From: Lysinibacillus parviboronicapiens
Lineage (GTDB): Bacteria; Bacillota; Bacilli; Bacillales_A; Planococcaceae
Direction of reading: 5' to 3'
DNA: 64,000 bases
Assembly: GCF_003049575.1 (NCBI RefSeq)
Contig: NZ_PYWI01000001.1
Location: forward strand, 62,001-126,000
Shown here piece by piece: positions 34,555-46,252 of the stretch. The notes under the pieces are model-generated. The model had not been told where the DNA came from, did not search any database, and saw only the letters and a list, made by a program, of their open reading frames with translations. Numbering within the stretch: position 1 is the first letter of the stretch; the number at the start of each line of letters is the position of its first letter. The translations under genes were made by a program, and so were the position numbers.

Positions 34555-34857
34555 TTATTTAAATTCTAACTCACCATCGTAAGCAAGCATTCCGCCTTCA
34601 AGGTTTGTTACGTCAAAGCCTCGATCTTCTAAGAATGCACAAGCATTTGCAGAGCGTCCGCCAGCTTTACAAACCACGATATAAGGTTTTGACGCATCCA
34701 ATTCATCTAGTCGATCTGGAATAGTGCCAAGTGCGATGTGCTGTGCGCCTGGAATCATACCTTGTGCGACTTCATCATCTTCACGAACGTCAATAATGTA
34801 TAAATCTTCGTTTGCATCCAGTAATTCTAATATTTCAGTTGTTTCGATTGTTTTCAT
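34555..34857 (-). CDS. Single-domain rhodanese-like sulfurtransferase
   Basis: 100 aa, one complete rhodanese fold. YIIDVREDDEVAQGMIPGAQ is the substrate-side signature and the active-site loop VCKAGGRSA has Cys63. It can carry persulfide sulfur on Cys63. The ATG at 34857 has GGAGG upstream, so the N-terminal extension to 34881 is unlikely. It lies downstream of hfq with a terminator between; no pathway partner is adjacent. Confidence 0.85.
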   Translation of the reverse strand: MKTIETTEILELLDANEDLYIIDVREDDEVAQGMIPGAQHIALGTIPDRLDELDASKPYIVVCKAGGRSANACAFLEDRGFDVTNLEGGMLAYDGELEFK

Positions 34858-34904
34858 GTGTCTAATCCTCCAATATGTCAAACTCTTGTACTATTATAGC
34901 TTGA

Positions 34905-34940
34905 ACAAAAAAAAACAGCTAGTGTCACACACTAACTGTT
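34905..34940 (-). terminator. hfq terminator
   Basis: AACAGTTAGTGT and ACACTAGCTGTT, 12 bp with one mismatch, loop GTG, followed by TTTTTTTTT. It is immediately downstream of hfq on the minus strand. Confidence 0.85.
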
Positions 34941-34954
34941 CATATATCCCTTTA

Positions 34955-35182
34955 TTATTCTGTCTCTGAAAACTCAACTTGCTTAGCTGGAACGAATGTA
35001 GAAATTGCGTGTTTGTAAATAAGATGCTGTTTATTGTCAGCATCTACTAATAACACCGTAAAATTATCATAGGATTTCACAGTCCCTTTTAACTGGAATC
35101 CATTTAAAAGAAACACAGTTACAAAAACACTGTTTTTACGTAGATGATTTAAGAACGTATCTTGCAAATTAATTGATTTCAT
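34955..35182 (-). CDS. hfq: RNA chaperone Hfq
   Basis: 75 aa. Sm1 motif ([40 protein letters not shown]) and Sm2 motif ([11 protein letters not shown]) are intact, with the short acidic C-terminus usual in Bacillus. It forms a hexameric RNA-binding ring. It sits downstream of miaA, the common order in bacteria, 86 bases away. Confidence 0.95.
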   Translation of the reverse strand: MKSINLQDTFLNHLRKNSVFVTVFLLNGFQLKGTVKSYDNFTVLLVDADNKQHLIYKHAISTFVPAKQVEFSETE

Positions 35183-35268
35183 CGAATGCGCCTCCCCTAA
35201 TCTCTTTCTACCTCTTCATTCCTATAGTAGCATGTTATCCCAATTAAGCAATTAGTAATTTTTACAAA

Positions 35269-36174
35269 TTATTGGATATTCCAGTCTTTGTCCACGAATT
35301 GCACATCCATTTTATTTCGGAAATAGGTTAGCTGCCTTTTTGCATAGCGTCGTGAATTTTGCTTTAAATTTTCAAGCGCCATTTCAAGTGAGCATTTACC
35401 ATCTAAATAATCATATAATTCCTTGTAACCGATTGCCTGAATCGACTGTACATCTCGTATATTTTGTTGCCATAAGCCTTTCACTTCTGCTAATAGACCT
35501 TTTTCCATCATTAAATCTACCCGAAGATTAATGCGGTTGTAGAGTTCTTCACGAGACATATTTTGGCCAAGTCCTAAGATTAAATGATGATAAAGGGGCG
35601 TTTGCCCTCGATTTTGTGCTTCTGAGGCCTTGGAGATTCCACTAAGCTCTATCATCTCTAATGCTCGAATAACACGACGCGTATTATTTGGATGGATTGT
35701 CTGGGCTGTTTTTGGGTCAAGCGCAGCTAGCTTTGCATGCATAGCCTCTGGACCTAATTTTGCAAGCTCAGCATAATAGGCTTCTCTTGCTGCCACGTCT
35801 ACCTGCTCCTCTGTAAATTGAAAATCATAGAGTACTGCTTGCACATATAATCCCGAGCCCCCTACTAAAATGGGAAGCTTTCCACGTTCTTGAATATCCG
35901 CAATTTTAGCTCGCACTAATTTCTGATAGTCCGCAACCGAAAATGAGTCGGTTGGCTCTTTGAAGCTCAGTAAATGGTGTGGCACACCCTCCATCTCTTG
36001 CTCCGTAATTTTCGCTGTGCCAATATCTAAACCTTTATAGACTTGCATGGCATCGCCGTTAATGATTTCCCCATTATACTTTTTGGCTATTTCTATACTT
36101 AGTGCCGTTTTGCCGGAAGCCGTTGGTCCCACAATTGCTACGACTTCAGCCTGCTGTAATTTATCTTGTATCAT
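35269..36174 (-). CDS. miaA: tRNA dimethylallyltransferase
   Basis: 301 aa. The P-loop [10 protein letters not shown] at the N-terminus, [16 protein letters not shown] and the later [13 protein letters not shown] are MiaA signatures. It adds the dimethylallyl group to A37 of tRNAs reading UNN codons. MiaB, which later methylthiolates this base, lies 10 kb away in the same direction. Its start overlaps the end of the hydrolase gene by 14 bases, so the two are linked. Confidence 0.95.
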   Translation of the reverse strand: MIQDKLQQAEVVAIVGPTASGKTALSIEIAKKYNGEIINGDAMQVYKGLDIGTAKITEQEMEGVPHHLLSFKEPTDSFSVADYQKLVRAKIADIQERGKLPILVGGSGLYVQAVLYDFQFTEEQVDVAAREAYYAELAKLGPEAMHAKLAALDPKTAQTIHPNNTRRVIRALEMIELSGISKASEAQNRGQTPLYHHLILGLGQNMSREELYNRINLRVDLMMEKGLLAEVKGLWQQNIRDVQSIQAIGYKELYDYLDGKCSLEMALENLKQNSRRYAKRQLTYFRNKMDVQFVDKDWNIQ

Positions 36175-37078
36175 ATTTTCCCAACCACCGTAATAAAACT
36201 TGATAAACCGCTTCTTTATTGTCCTCGTTCAAGATCTCATGTCGCTTATCTTCAAATAAGTAGACCGTTACATCTTCTACTCCCGCAGCTGCAAACTGCT
36301 CAGCGACTGTGTATACACCTTGTCCTTGATCACCAACTGGATCCTTGCTACCACTTATCAATAAGATCGGTAAGTTTTTCTTTATTTTTTCAATCTCTTT
36401 TTTTCGATTTAGCATCATAAAACCAGCCGTTAAATCAACAAAAAATTGATTTGTTGGCATAAAACCACAATATGGATCATCTATATATTTCTGTACTTCA
36501 TGTTCAGCGGAACATAACCAATCATAAGCCGTTTTCGGATTTTGAAACTGTTTATTAAAGCTTCCAAAGCTCAGCTTATTTAACAGTGGACTCTCCGTAT
36601 CTTTCCCGCGTTGCATGGCCAATGTACGGGCAAAGACATGCCCTGCCATATGCAATGTTGATACACTTCCGGTCCCACATAAAATCACATTATCCACACT
36701 ATCACTATATAATTGAATATATCTTCTCGTAATAAATGACCCCATACTATGACCAAATAATATAAACGGCACATCTGCAAATTGATTGTGCATAGTCATG
36801 ACAATTTCATGTACATCTTCCACGACCCGATCAAAGCCACTGTGCTCGGCAAAAAAACCAAGCTTGCCGTTATATGCCGCTGTTTCTCCATGTCCTCGGT
36901 GATCATGCATCGTGACCGCGTAGCCCACAGCACATAGCTGATCTGCAAACTTCACATAACGTCCGCTATGCTCCGCCATACCATGCAAAATATGAATATG
37001 ACCAATACATGAAATAGTTGGTGTTAATGTTCGCGTAAAGACAAAATGTCCATCTGACATTTGAATATAGCGTTCCAT
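36161..37078 (-). CDS. Alpha/beta-hydrolase, lysophospholipase/monoacylglycerol lipase-like
   Basis: 305 aa, no signal peptide. [20 protein letters not shown] begins the fold and [10 protein letters not shown] follows. The nucleophile elbow FGHSMGSF holds the Ser, the Asp is in [12 protein letters not shown] and the His in [12 protein letters not shown]. This is the Serine aminopeptidase S33/lysophospholipase group. It lies between glpD and miaA and so may belong to a glycerol-lipid operon, freeing glycerol esters for GlpK; that is inference. Confidence 0.85.
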   Translation of the reverse strand: MERYIQMSDGHFVFTRTLTPTISCIGHIHILHGMAEHSGRYVKFADQLCAVGYAVTMHDHRGHGETAAYNGKLGFFAEHSGFDRVVEDVHEIVMTMHNQFADVPFILFGHSMGSFITRRYIQLYSDSVDNVILCGTGSVSTLHMAGHVFARTLAMQRGKDTESPLLNKLSFGSFNKQFQNPKTAYDWLCSAEHEVQKYIDDPYCGFMPTNQFFVDLTAGFMMLNRKKEIEKIKKNLPILLISGSKDPVGDQGQGVYTVAEQFAAAGVEDVTVYLFEDKRHEILNEDNKEAVYQVLLRWLGKYDTR

Positions 37079-37080
37079 TT

Positions 37081-38727
37081 TTATACCCCTTCCTCAGCAA
37101 AATTTGTCGCATCTAAGATTGACTGTTCTAGCTGAGCAACATATGTGTTTTTTTGTGCCTCTGTATAGTGAAAGCGCTGTTGCATCACTTGAATGACTTG
37201 CTGTTTATAGCGTTTAACAGCATGGATATCAAAGTATAATAAGCCCGTACGACGGATAAAGAAATCACTTGGTGTGTATACCATCTCCGCCTTGATGCCA
37301 TATAGTAGCATTGCGTGTAAAGCTAGCGGCATTGTACTCCCATGTTCATGCAAATATTTCACCTGTTCAAATAAAGCATCGACATTCGTGCCGTATTTTT
37401 GCACAAGATGTTTTGCTTCATCATAATTCAAACCATACTGAACGCCTTCTCTTGCTTTATAAGCTGTGTAATCTGGGAAATTAATAGCATTAATGCCCTT
37501 TGCCCCAGAAAGCGAAAGTTCACGCGTAATACATGGACTAGCATGCTTAAATTTATGCATTTTAACAATTTTATCGACAACGGTTTCAGCCATTTGACGA
37601 TAACCTGTTAACTTGCCACCCGCAATTGTCATCAACCCACTTGATGCTGTCCAAATTTCATCTTTACGTGAAATTTCTGAAGGGTCCTTGCCTTTTTCGA
37701 AAATAAGGGGACGTACACCAGCCCACGATGACTCAACTGTCTCACGAGCAATATTGGCTGTTGGAAATATATTTTTTGCAGCAGCTATTAAATAATCAAC
37801 GTCTGCTTGCGTTGCCACCGGATGGACAGGATCACCTTCATATACTGTATCGGTTGTACCAATATAAGCCTTACCATCACGTGGTATCGCAAAGGCCATA
37901 CGACCATCTGGAATATCAAAATACACAGCTTGTTGTAATGGAAAATGCTTTTGGTCAAGGACAATATGTACACCTTTTGTTAGGCGTAATTGTTTCTTGT
38001 CTGTCGTTTTATCCTTTTGACGAACCTCATCCACCCATGGACCTGCCGCGTTGACAATTTGTGCTGCATGTACTTCCACCGTTTCTCCCGTAACATGATT
38101 CTTAACTTTTGCTCCAACTAGCTTTTTCTTGTTATATAAAAATCCAGTCATTTCGGCATAATTTAAACAAAGCGCCCCGTATTCCACTGCTTTTTTCAGC
38201 ACTTCAATTGTAAGGCGTGCATCATCTGTACGATATTCCACATAATAGCCTCCACCGACAAGCTCTTCATTATTTAAAAGAGGCTCAAGCGCGGCCGTTT
38301 CTTGTGCGCTCAGCATCGTACGACGTTCATGCTTTTTCACACCTGCCAGTCGATCATAGACTTTCAATGCTAATGATGTTGTCAATGGACCAAGCGAGCC
38401 CTTCTTATATAAAGGCAACAACATTTTTTCAGGCATCGTGACATGAACAGCATTGTCATAGACTATTTCACGTTCACGTCCGACCTCTGCCACAACACCT
38501 ACGTCAAACTGTTTTAAATAACGAAGGCCACCATGAATAAGTTTTGTCGAACGACTTGACGTACCCGCGGCAAAGTCCTGCATCTCAATCAGTGCGACAG
38601 ACAATCCTCTTGAGGCAGCATCAAGCGCAATCCCTGCACCCGTAATGCCTCCTCCAATTACCAATACGTCAAAGCTATACTGCTCTAAATAATGCATGAT
38701 TTTAGGTCGATGCTCAAATGAAAACAT
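37081..38727 (-). CDS. glpD: Aerobic glycerol-3-phosphate dehydrogenase
   Basis: 548 aa. The FAD motif GGGITGAGIALDAASRGLSVALIE is at the N-terminus. SSRSTKLIHGGLRYL and the later IGTTDTVYEGDP mark the catalytic core. It passes electrons from sn-glycerol-3-phosphate to quinone at the membrane. I chose the ATG at 38727 with GGGGGAG upstream. Three bases separate its stop from the hydrolase gene; glpK ends 18 bases before its start. Confidence 0.95.
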   Translation of the reverse strand: MFSFEHRPKIMHYLEQYSFDVLVIGGGITGAGIALDAASRGLSVALIEMQDFAAGTSSRSTKLIHGGLRYLKQFDVGVVAEVGREREIVYDNAVHVTMPEKMLLPLYKKGSLGPLTTSLALKVYDRLAGVKKHERRTMLSAQETAALEPLLNNEELVGGGYYVEYRTDDARLTIEVLKKAVEYGALCLNYAEMTGFLYNKKKLVGAKVKNHVTGETVEVHAAQIVNAAGPWVDEVRQKDKTTDKKQLRLTKGVHIVLDQKHFPLQQAVYFDIPDGRMAFAIPRDGKAYIGTTDTVYEGDPVHPVATQADVDYLIAAAKNIFPTANIARETVESSWAGVRPLIFEKGKDPSEISRKDEIWTASSGLMTIAGGKLTGYRQMAETVVDKIVKMHKFKHASPCITRELSLSGAKGINAINFPDYTAYKAREGVQYGLNYDEAKHLVQKYGTNVDALFEQVKYLHEHGSTMPLALHAMLLYGIKAEMVYTPSDFFIRRTGLLYFDIHAVKRYKQQVIQVMQQRFHYTEAQKNTYVAQLEQSILDATNFAEEGV

Positions 38728-38745
38728 ACTCTTCTCCCCCATTAG

Positions 38746-40290
<1,545 letters not shown>

Positions 40291-40382
40291 TTAAAGTCCT
40301 CGGGTTGCCAACTTCCACATTGTGAATTCAAAGCGACAGCGATAACCCCTCTGTGGCATTGTGCGTAAAATACACTTAAAAA

Positions 40383-42236
40383 TCACATCACTCGTTTAAA
40401 CATTTTCTCTACTTCATACGTTGTAAAATGTATGAGGACTGGACGTCCATGTGGGCAAGTAAAGGGATTATCAGCCTGACGTAAATCCTGCAGTAAGACA
40501 TCCATTTGTTCCTTCGTCAAATAATGATTCGCCTTAATCGATTTTTTACAGCTCATCATGATGGCCGCGGCTTCACGCAATTTTTTTACATCTGCCTTTT
40601 TTGTCGTCAGTACTTGCTCGATTAAGTCTTCAATAATCTCCTGCTCCTCACCCTTTGGAAACCAGCTTGGATGCTCTCGCACAACAAAAGATGACTGTCC
40701 AAACTCCTCTAAAAATACACCGATAGCTTCAAGTTCCGGTCTATTTTCACGTAAGATTAGTGCCTCGTCCGCTGCATAATGGAAGGTTAGCGGCAGCAAT
40801 AAGGCCTGACGTTCATTCGGATTCACTTGTCCAACTTTTTCACGGAAAAATTCATATTTAATACGTTCCTGTGCTGCATGCTGGTCAATTAAATAAAATC
40901 CATCCTCCATTTGTGCAACAATATAAGTACCATGTATTTGTCCAACTACTTCAAGTGCAGGAAATGGCTCTTTTATTGTCTCTTGCTCAGGGACTTGCTC
41001 TAGCTCTTTCTGAACATTTTCTACAGGATTCGATGCAGTCAGCAATGAGGGCTGCCAGCTTTCCTCAGTGACAGTCACCTGTGGTTTTTCAATAGGAGGT
41101 AAGCTCGATTCCTGGACCGTTTGCACATCATAAAGCTTTTCCACAATGGCGTTCATTTTCTCCACATCCAGCTTCGGTGTAGGTTTCCATATATTAAGTT
41201 GCTCGGTTGCTGGGATAGCTGCTTTTTCTTTCTTCTCCATCTGCGGCACGCGGATAACACCACGAATCGTCTCACGAATCGTTTCCTCGATAAGCTTCAA
41301 TAATTCAGGCTCTTTACTCAAGCGGATTTGATGCTTTGCTGGATGAACATTCACATCCGTTAAATAGGGATCTCCTTCTATATAGAGCGCAACAATCGGG
41401 AAACGTTCGATGGGCAAATACGTATGATACGCATCCACAATGGCTTTTTGTACCAAATAATGCTTTACCCAGCGGCCGTTCACAAACAGTGACATATAAT
41501 TTTTCGAAGCACGCGTCACCTCAGGTAATGATACAAAGCCCGATACCTTATAATCATGTGACTCACCTTGAAATGACACCATTTTTTTTGCATTATGCAC
41601 ACCATAGATAGCAGCTAATACTTGCTGTACGTCACCACGACCATTCGTCTGTAACAGTTGCTGACCATTATGGAGCAATCGGAAGGCAATTTGAGGATTT
41701 CCAAGCGCTAAACGATTCATCAAGTCGATGGTATGGCCAAGCTCGGTTTGAATGGTCTTCATATATTTTAAACGGGCAGGTGTATTAAAAAACAACTGCG
41801 CTACCGTAATATCCGTGCCTTTCCGTAACGGACCGGGCTTATGCGTAGTAACATGTCCGCCTTCTAACTCGACATATGTACCAGATTCACCATTTGATGT
41901 AATAAGCGTCATTTTTGATACAGATGCAATGGACGCCAATGCTTCACCACGAAAACCTAATGTACGGATACGAAATAAATCATGTTCCTGGTGGATTTTA
42001 CTTGTAGCATGGCGTGAAAAAGAGATGAGTGCATCATCCTCGTCCATGCCTATGCCATTATCAATCACTTGAATGGAAGTGAGCCCTGCTTCTAGTAAAA
42101 AAACATCAATGGACGTACTTCCTGCATCGATGGCATTTTCCACAAGCTCTTTCACAACAGATGCTGGCCTTTCGACCACTTCCCCTGCCGCGATTTTATT
42201 GGACAGCCATTCATCCATTATTTGTATTTTACCCAT
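40383..42236 (-). CDS. mutL: DNA mismatch repair protein MutL
   Basis: 617 aa. The N-terminal GHKL ATPase has the motifs ELVENAIDAGS, DNGIGM and GFRGEAL. The C-terminal endonuclease motif DQHAAQERIKYE and the final zinc-site CPHGRP show this is the endonuclease-type MutL used where MutH is absent. It follows mutS by 13 bases in an operon. Confidence 0.95.
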   Translation of the reverse strand: MGKIQIMDEWLSNKIAAGEVVERPASVVKELVENAIDAGSTSIDVFLLEAGLTSIQVIDNGIGMDEDDALISFSRHATSKIHQEHDLFRIRTLGFRGEALASIASVSKMTLITSNGESGTYVELEGGHVTTHKPGPLRKGTDITVAQLFFNTPARLKYMKTIQTELGHTIDLMNRLALGNPQIAFRLLHNGQQLLQTNGRGDVQQVLAAIYGVHNAKKMVSFQGESHDYKVSGFVSLPEVTRASKNYMSLFVNGRWVKHYLVQKAIVDAYHTYLPIERFPIVALYIEGDPYLTDVNVHPAKHQIRLSKEPELLKLIEETIRETIRGVIRVPQMEKKEKAAIPATEQLNIWKPTPKLDVEKMNAIVEKLYDVQTVQESSLPPIEKPQVTVTEESWQPSLLTASNPVENVQKELEQVPEQETIKEPFPALEVVGQIHGTYIVAQMEDGFYLIDQHAAQERIKYEFFREKVGQVNPNERQALLLPLTFHYAADEALILRENRPELEAIGVFLEEFGQSSFVVREHPSWFPKGEEQEIIEDLIEQVLTTKKADVKKLREAAAIMMSCKKSIKANHYLTKEQMDVLLQDLRQADNPFTCPHGRPVLIHFTTYEVEKMFKRVM

Positions 42237-42249
42237 AGCACATCACTCC

Positions 42250-44817
42250 TTATTTTTTCGCGTTGACCAATTGCTGTTGTAATTCATATAAAATATTCAT
42301 CGCCTGCATCGGTGAAGTTCCTAAAATATTAACCTTCTCCAGACTTTTTAAAACCTCTGTTTCAGCTGGTGAAACGGGTTCTCCCTCTGCAAATAGCGAC
42401 ATTTGTACGGGCTGATCTGCAACTACTTGTGGTGCCGTCACCTCTTTACCTGCCTCGAAATTTTCGAGCAGTACACGTGCTCTAGATAAAATCTCCTCTG
42501 GCAATTGCGCAAGCTGTGCCACGTGTATCCCGTATGACTTATCGGCAGCTCCTTTTTTTACCTTATGTAAAAAGACCACCGTACCATTTTTTTCAGTAGC
42601 AGATACATGAACATTTTGCAGACGAGGAAGCTCTTTCTCAAGTGCTGTTAACTCATGATAGTGTGTTGAAAATAGTGTATTCGCCCCGATTTTATCGTGA
42701 ATATACTCCATCATCGATTGCGCAAGGCTCATGCCATCATATGTTGAAGTCCCACGACCGATTTCATCAAACAACATTAGGCTATTTTTAGTCGCATGCA
42801 AGATAGCGTGTTGTGATTCTAACATTTCCACCATAAATGTAGATTGCCCTGCTGCTAAATCATCCGCTGCACCAATACGTGTGAAGATTTGATCGGTGAT
42901 TGGCAATCTAGCTTTTTCGGCTGGCACATAACAACCCATTTGTGCCATAACGACAATGAGTGCCACCTGACGCATATACGTACTTTTACCAGACATATTC
43001 GGCCCTGTAATTAGCATCATATTGTGATGTTCTTCAAGTACACAGTCATTTGGTACATACATTTGCTTATTCAGCATTTTTTCAACAACGGGGTGACGTC
43101 CTTCAAGAATCTCTAGTGAACGCCCTGTATGAAATGCTGGTTTCGTAAAACGATATTTCTCTGACACGCTTGCAAAGCTAAGGAGGACATCTAACTCACT
43201 AATACTTGCCGCTAGAGCCTGTACACGTGGAATAAAAGCCTTTAATTCTTCACGGATTTCCACGAATAAATTATATTCAAGCAATAAACTTTCTTCCTCG
43301 GCATTTAATATGAGTGCCTCTTTTTCCTTCAGCTCTTGCGTAATATAGCGCTCAGCGTTGGCTAGCGTTTGTTTCCGTTCATAGCGCGTTAAATCTGCTA
43401 AATGAATATTCGATTTTGTTATTTCAATATAGTAACCGAAAATACGATTATAACCGATTTTCAAATTTTTTATACCCGTTTTAACACGTTCTTCTTGTTC
43501 CAGCTGGGCAATCCAGTCCTTGCCATTGCGAGATGCGTAACGCAGCTCATCTAAGCGATCATTGTATCCATCCCGGATGACATCGCCTTCTTTAATGGTA
43601 ATTGGAGGATTATCTGTAATCGCACGTGCCAATAATGTCTCGACGTCTGCACATATATCAAGGGTGCTACCCAAATTCTGCAGTGTTTCTTTGCTTGATT
43701 CCAAAAGCTGTTGTACAATCACAGGCACTTGACGCAAAGAATCTCGCAGTTGTGCTAAATCACGGCCTCCCACATTGCCAAATGCCACACGTCCCGCCAA
43801 ACGCTCTAAATCATATACTTGTTTAAGAGAAGTTTGTAACTCTGTTCTTACAAAATATTCTTCTAATAAATCAGTGACAATCTCAAGTCTTGACTCAATG
43901 GCAGAACGCGTAGCAAGAGGTTGATGTATCCATTGTTTTAACTTACGACCACCCATAGCTGTAACCGTGTCATCTAACAGCCAAAGCAATGTACCCTTTT
44001 GATCGCCACCTCGAATCGATTGGATCAGCTCTAAATTACGTTTCGAGCTAGAATCGATACGTAAATAATTTTTCATTTCATTAAATGTGAACGTTTGAAT
44101 ATGCGATAACGAGCGCATTTGCGTTTTATCAATATAGGCCAGTAGACGTAGGCAAGCCACTTGTAATTGTGCTGGTACTGCTGCTACATAATTCACAACC
44201 TTGTCCAATGCCATTTCATCTACTTCAATAGACAGCACAATCCCCAAATTCACGGCATGCTCTGCCAATAAAAGCTGTAGACTCTCTGTTACGACAAGCT
44301 CACGAATACCATATGCCTGCATTTGCATTAGCAGTGCTTTGGCATCACCTTCAATCGATGAAGCAGTCGCCTCGCCTGTAGATAAGTCTAAATAGGCATA
44401 GCCAAAGGTTGTAGCATCTAACTGCTCAGCTGCACCAATAAAATGATTCGATTTACCATCAAGCGCCTTTCCTTCCATAATTGTGCCTGGTGTTATAAGT
44501 TGTACCACTTCACGTCTAACTACGCCTTTTGCTTGTTTCGGATCTTCCGTTTGCTCACAAATTGCGACCTTATAACCCTTTTGTACTAATGTTTCAATAT
44601 AATTTTTAGCCGAATGATGCGGCACACCGCACATTGGAATACGGTCCTTCGCGCCTGCATCTCGGCTTGTTAATGTGATTTCTAAAATTTGTGAGGCATT
44701 AACTGCGTCCTCAAAAAACATCTCGTAAAAGTCACCTAATCTAAAAAATAAAAAGGCATCCTTGTAATCTTCTTTTACTTGCAAATATTGTTGCATCATT
44801 GGTGTATATGTTGTCAT
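42250..44817 (-). CDS. mutS: DNA mismatch recognition ATPase MutS
   Basis: 855 aa. The mismatch-binding Phe-x-Glu is in RLGDFYEMFFEDA. The ATPase has GPNMSGKSTYMRQVALI, DEIGRGTSTYDG and the dimer-interface THYHELT. It recognises mispairs and recruits MutL. I chose the ATG at 44817, nine bases after AGGGAAA; the longer form has no ribosome site. A TATAAT -10 lies at 44855-44860 on the minus strand. Confidence 0.95.
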   Translation of the reverse strand: MTTYTPMMQQYLQVKEDYKDAFLFFRLGDFYEMFFEDAVNASQILEITLTSRDAGAKDRIPMCGVPHHSAKNYIETLVQKGYKVAICEQTEDPKQAKGVVRREVVQLITPGTIMEGKALDGKSNHFIGAAEQLDATTFGYAYLDLSTGEATASSIEGDAKALLMQMQAYGIRELVVTESLQLLLAEHAVNLGIVLSIEVDEMALDKVVNYVAAVPAQLQVACLRLLAYIDKTQMRSLSHIQTFTFNEMKNYLRIDSSSKRNLELIQSIRGGDQKGTLLWLLDDTVTAMGGRKLKQWIHQPLATRSAIESRLEIVTDLLEEYFVRTELQTSLKQVYDLERLAGRVAFGNVGGRDLAQLRDSLRQVPVIVQQLLESSKETLQNLGSTLDICADVETLLARAITDNPPITIKEGDVIRDGYNDRLDELRYASRNGKDWIAQLEQEERVKTGIKNLKIGYNRIFGYYIEITKSNIHLADLTRYERKQTLANAERYITQELKEKEALILNAEEESLLLEYNLFVEIREELKAFIPRVQALAASISELDVLLSFASVSEKYRFTKPAFHTGRSLEILEGRHPVVEKMLNKQMYVPNDCVLEEHHNMMLITGPNMSGKSTYMRQVALIVVMAQMGCYVPAEKARLPITDQIFTRIGAADDLAAGQSTFMVEMLESQHAILHATKNSLMLFDEIGRGTSTYDGMSLAQSMMEYIHDKIGANTLFSTHYHELTALEKELPRLQNVHVSATEKNGTVVFLHKVKKGAADKSYGIHVAQLAQLPEEILSRARVLLENFEAGKEVTAPQVVADQPVQMSLFAEGEPVSPAETEVLKSLEKVNILGTSPMQAMNILYELQQQLVNAKK

Positions 44818-44861
44818 ATCATCTTTCCCTCGCTCTTGCCATATAGATAATTTCATTATAA

Positions 44862-44922
44862 CAAAAGATACATGCGAAACGCCCATTTCACCTTTGTAAA
44901 GATGCTAGCATTTCGCATGTAT
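44862..44922 (-). terminator. Hairpin between cotE and mutS
   Basis: ATACATGCGAAA (44868-44879) and TTTCGCATGTAT (44911-44922) are perfectly complementary over 12 bp with a 31-base loop; the minus strand ends CTTTTGTT. It probably terminates cotE and lies directly over the mutS promoter region. Confidence 0.65.
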
Positions 44923-44944
44923 TAAAAATGTTTCAGCTTGTAGT

Positions 44945-45541
44945 TTATCTTGGGCGCTCATCAGGAAACGATGAGGACTCTAAAACATACCTTCCTTCAC
45001 TACTCGAACTTGAACTTGAACTGGAGCTAGATGAAGATGAAGAAGATGATGAGGATGAGCTTTCATCATTAAAACTCCATTCCTCTTCGAAATCTAGTGG
45101 ATGTACACTAATACAAATTGTCATTTCACCCATCACTTCTACGACAATTTCTCGTTCTACTACTATTTCAAATTTCGTTCCACATGGAGAAATTACCGCT
45201 TCCATGCAATTTGGTTCTTGGATTACACGAACACGTACATCATCGCCAACGCTCACTTCACCATCTCTGAAATGAAGCTTCACTTTGTCTTTATAGTGAA
45301 CCGTTTCTGAAAACACTGCTGTTTTCGAATGGTTACTATAGGCATACCAAACATTGACATCAAATTTCCCTGATACTTCTACAAATTTACCGACTTTTTT
45401 TGCTGAGCAAGTATGATTGATTACCCAGCAACCAAGAATACTCGTCGGTTTATTTGTTGGGCATAATGTTACACGATCTTCCGTTCTTTTCTTCCCCTTG
45501 GCAACTACTGCTTTCGTCACGATTTGTCGTAAACGTTTCAG
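44945..45541 (-). CDS. cotE: Outer spore coat morphogenetic protein CotE, with poly-serine tail and likely CTG start
   Basis: 198 aa from 45541. The body matches CotE: QIVTKAVVAKGKK, PTSILGCWVINH, VNVWYAYSNHSKT and EPNCMEAVISPCG are typical. Normal CotE ends in an acidic tail; here it is DFEEEWSFNDE followed by an uninterrupted run of serines (about 45005-45065) and EGRYVLESSSFPDERPR. No ATG or GTG has a ribosome site near the conserved start: AGGAGG lies seven bases before an in-frame CTG, giving (M)KRLRQIVTKAV. The only ATG in frame is at 45604, without a ribosome site. CotE assembles the outer coat around spores. Position before mutS is as in B. subtilis. Confidence 0.9.
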   Translation of the reverse strand: MKRLRQIVTKAVVAKGKKRTEDRVTLCPTNKPTSILGCWVINHTCSAKKVGKFVEVSGKFDVNVWYAYSNHSKTAVFSETVHYKDKVKLHFRDGEVSVGDDVRVRVIQEPNCMEAVISPCGTKFEIVVEREIVVEVMGEMTICISVHPLDFEEEWSFNDESSSSSSSSSSSSSSSSSSSSSEGRYVLESSSFPDERPR

Positions 45542-45766
45542 CGCAATTCCTCCTTCGACTCTTTTCACTCCATCATATGCAGGTAGCGCCCATTGGGTGA
45601 ACATATTTCATAGAATCCAGTCGAATCACTTTATATCTTTTTCAGATTACGGGCACCGTTGGTACATCTCGCAAAAAACTTTTTGAGCATACTAAAGCTA
45701 CTGTAGCAGTACATATTCGCTTAGTCCAGGCAGCTTTTCCTAAGCATTACTATCCTTAATACCATG

Positions 45767-45803
45767 ATAAAAAAATAGCCCGAATGCAATCATTCGAGCC
45801 ATT
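45767..45803 (-). terminator. ricA terminator
   Basis: GGCTCGAATG and CATTCGGGCTA pair (one G-U), loop ATTG, then TTTTTTT on the minus strand. Just after the ricA stop, separating it from cotE. Confidence 0.8.
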
Positions 45804-45814
45804 ACTTCTATTAT

Positions 45815-46252
45815 TTATGAGCAGCTACCTGGTTGTGTATTCGCTACGTATGACCCCGTTTCACCACGTAGTAAATCGCCACCTGTTGAACGGATAATTT
45901 CATTTGTGACATTGTTAGCGATTGTGTTGGACACTAATTGTAATAAATCATTCACATCAACTTGTGATTCCTTAAATTGTTGAACGACTGGGATTGCGTT
46001 AATTTCTTCTTCGATTTTCGCAATTTTATCTTCAATCATTTTCAGCGCTTTTTCTTTGCCTAAGTGTTGGAAGTTTACAGCTTGTTTTTGCAAGCTCTTC
46101 AGACTAGCAATACGTTCACGTACAAGTTGATTTTCGTTAATTTGTGCTTCTGCCTTTTTGAAAAACTCAACCTCTGGTGTATTGGCAATCATATGTGCAA
46201 TTTCATGTGATTTCTTAATTAAATCTTCTTTTGTATACATTACTTCTGTCAT
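45815..46252 (-). CDS. ricA: RicA/YmcA-family regulator (RicAFT complex)
   Basis: 145 aa, a helical YlbF/YmcA fold. YTKEDLIKKSHEIAHMIANT and LVRERIASLKSLQKQAVNFQ are the family pattern. A single Cys near the end (GSCS) matches the cluster-ligand position of RicA. With RicF and RicT it forms an Fe-S complex that assists RNase Y and affects sporulation and biofilm genes. It follows miaB directly, as in B. subtilis. The stop-start gap is zero bases. Confidence 0.9.
   Translation of the reverse strand: MTEVMYTKEDLIKKSHEIAHMIANTPEVEFFKKAEAQINENQLVRERIASLKSLQKQAVNFQHLGKEKALKMIEDKIAKIEEEINAIPVVQQFKESQVDVNDLLQLVSNTIANNVTNEIIRSTGGDLLRGETGSYVANTQPGSCS

Noticed and set aside
44928..45275. Plus-strand ORF with a run of Glu/Asp/Leu opposite cotE
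   Set aside because: It is the antisense reading of the serine tract in cotE and has no ribosome site; the cotE frame carries conserved motifs.
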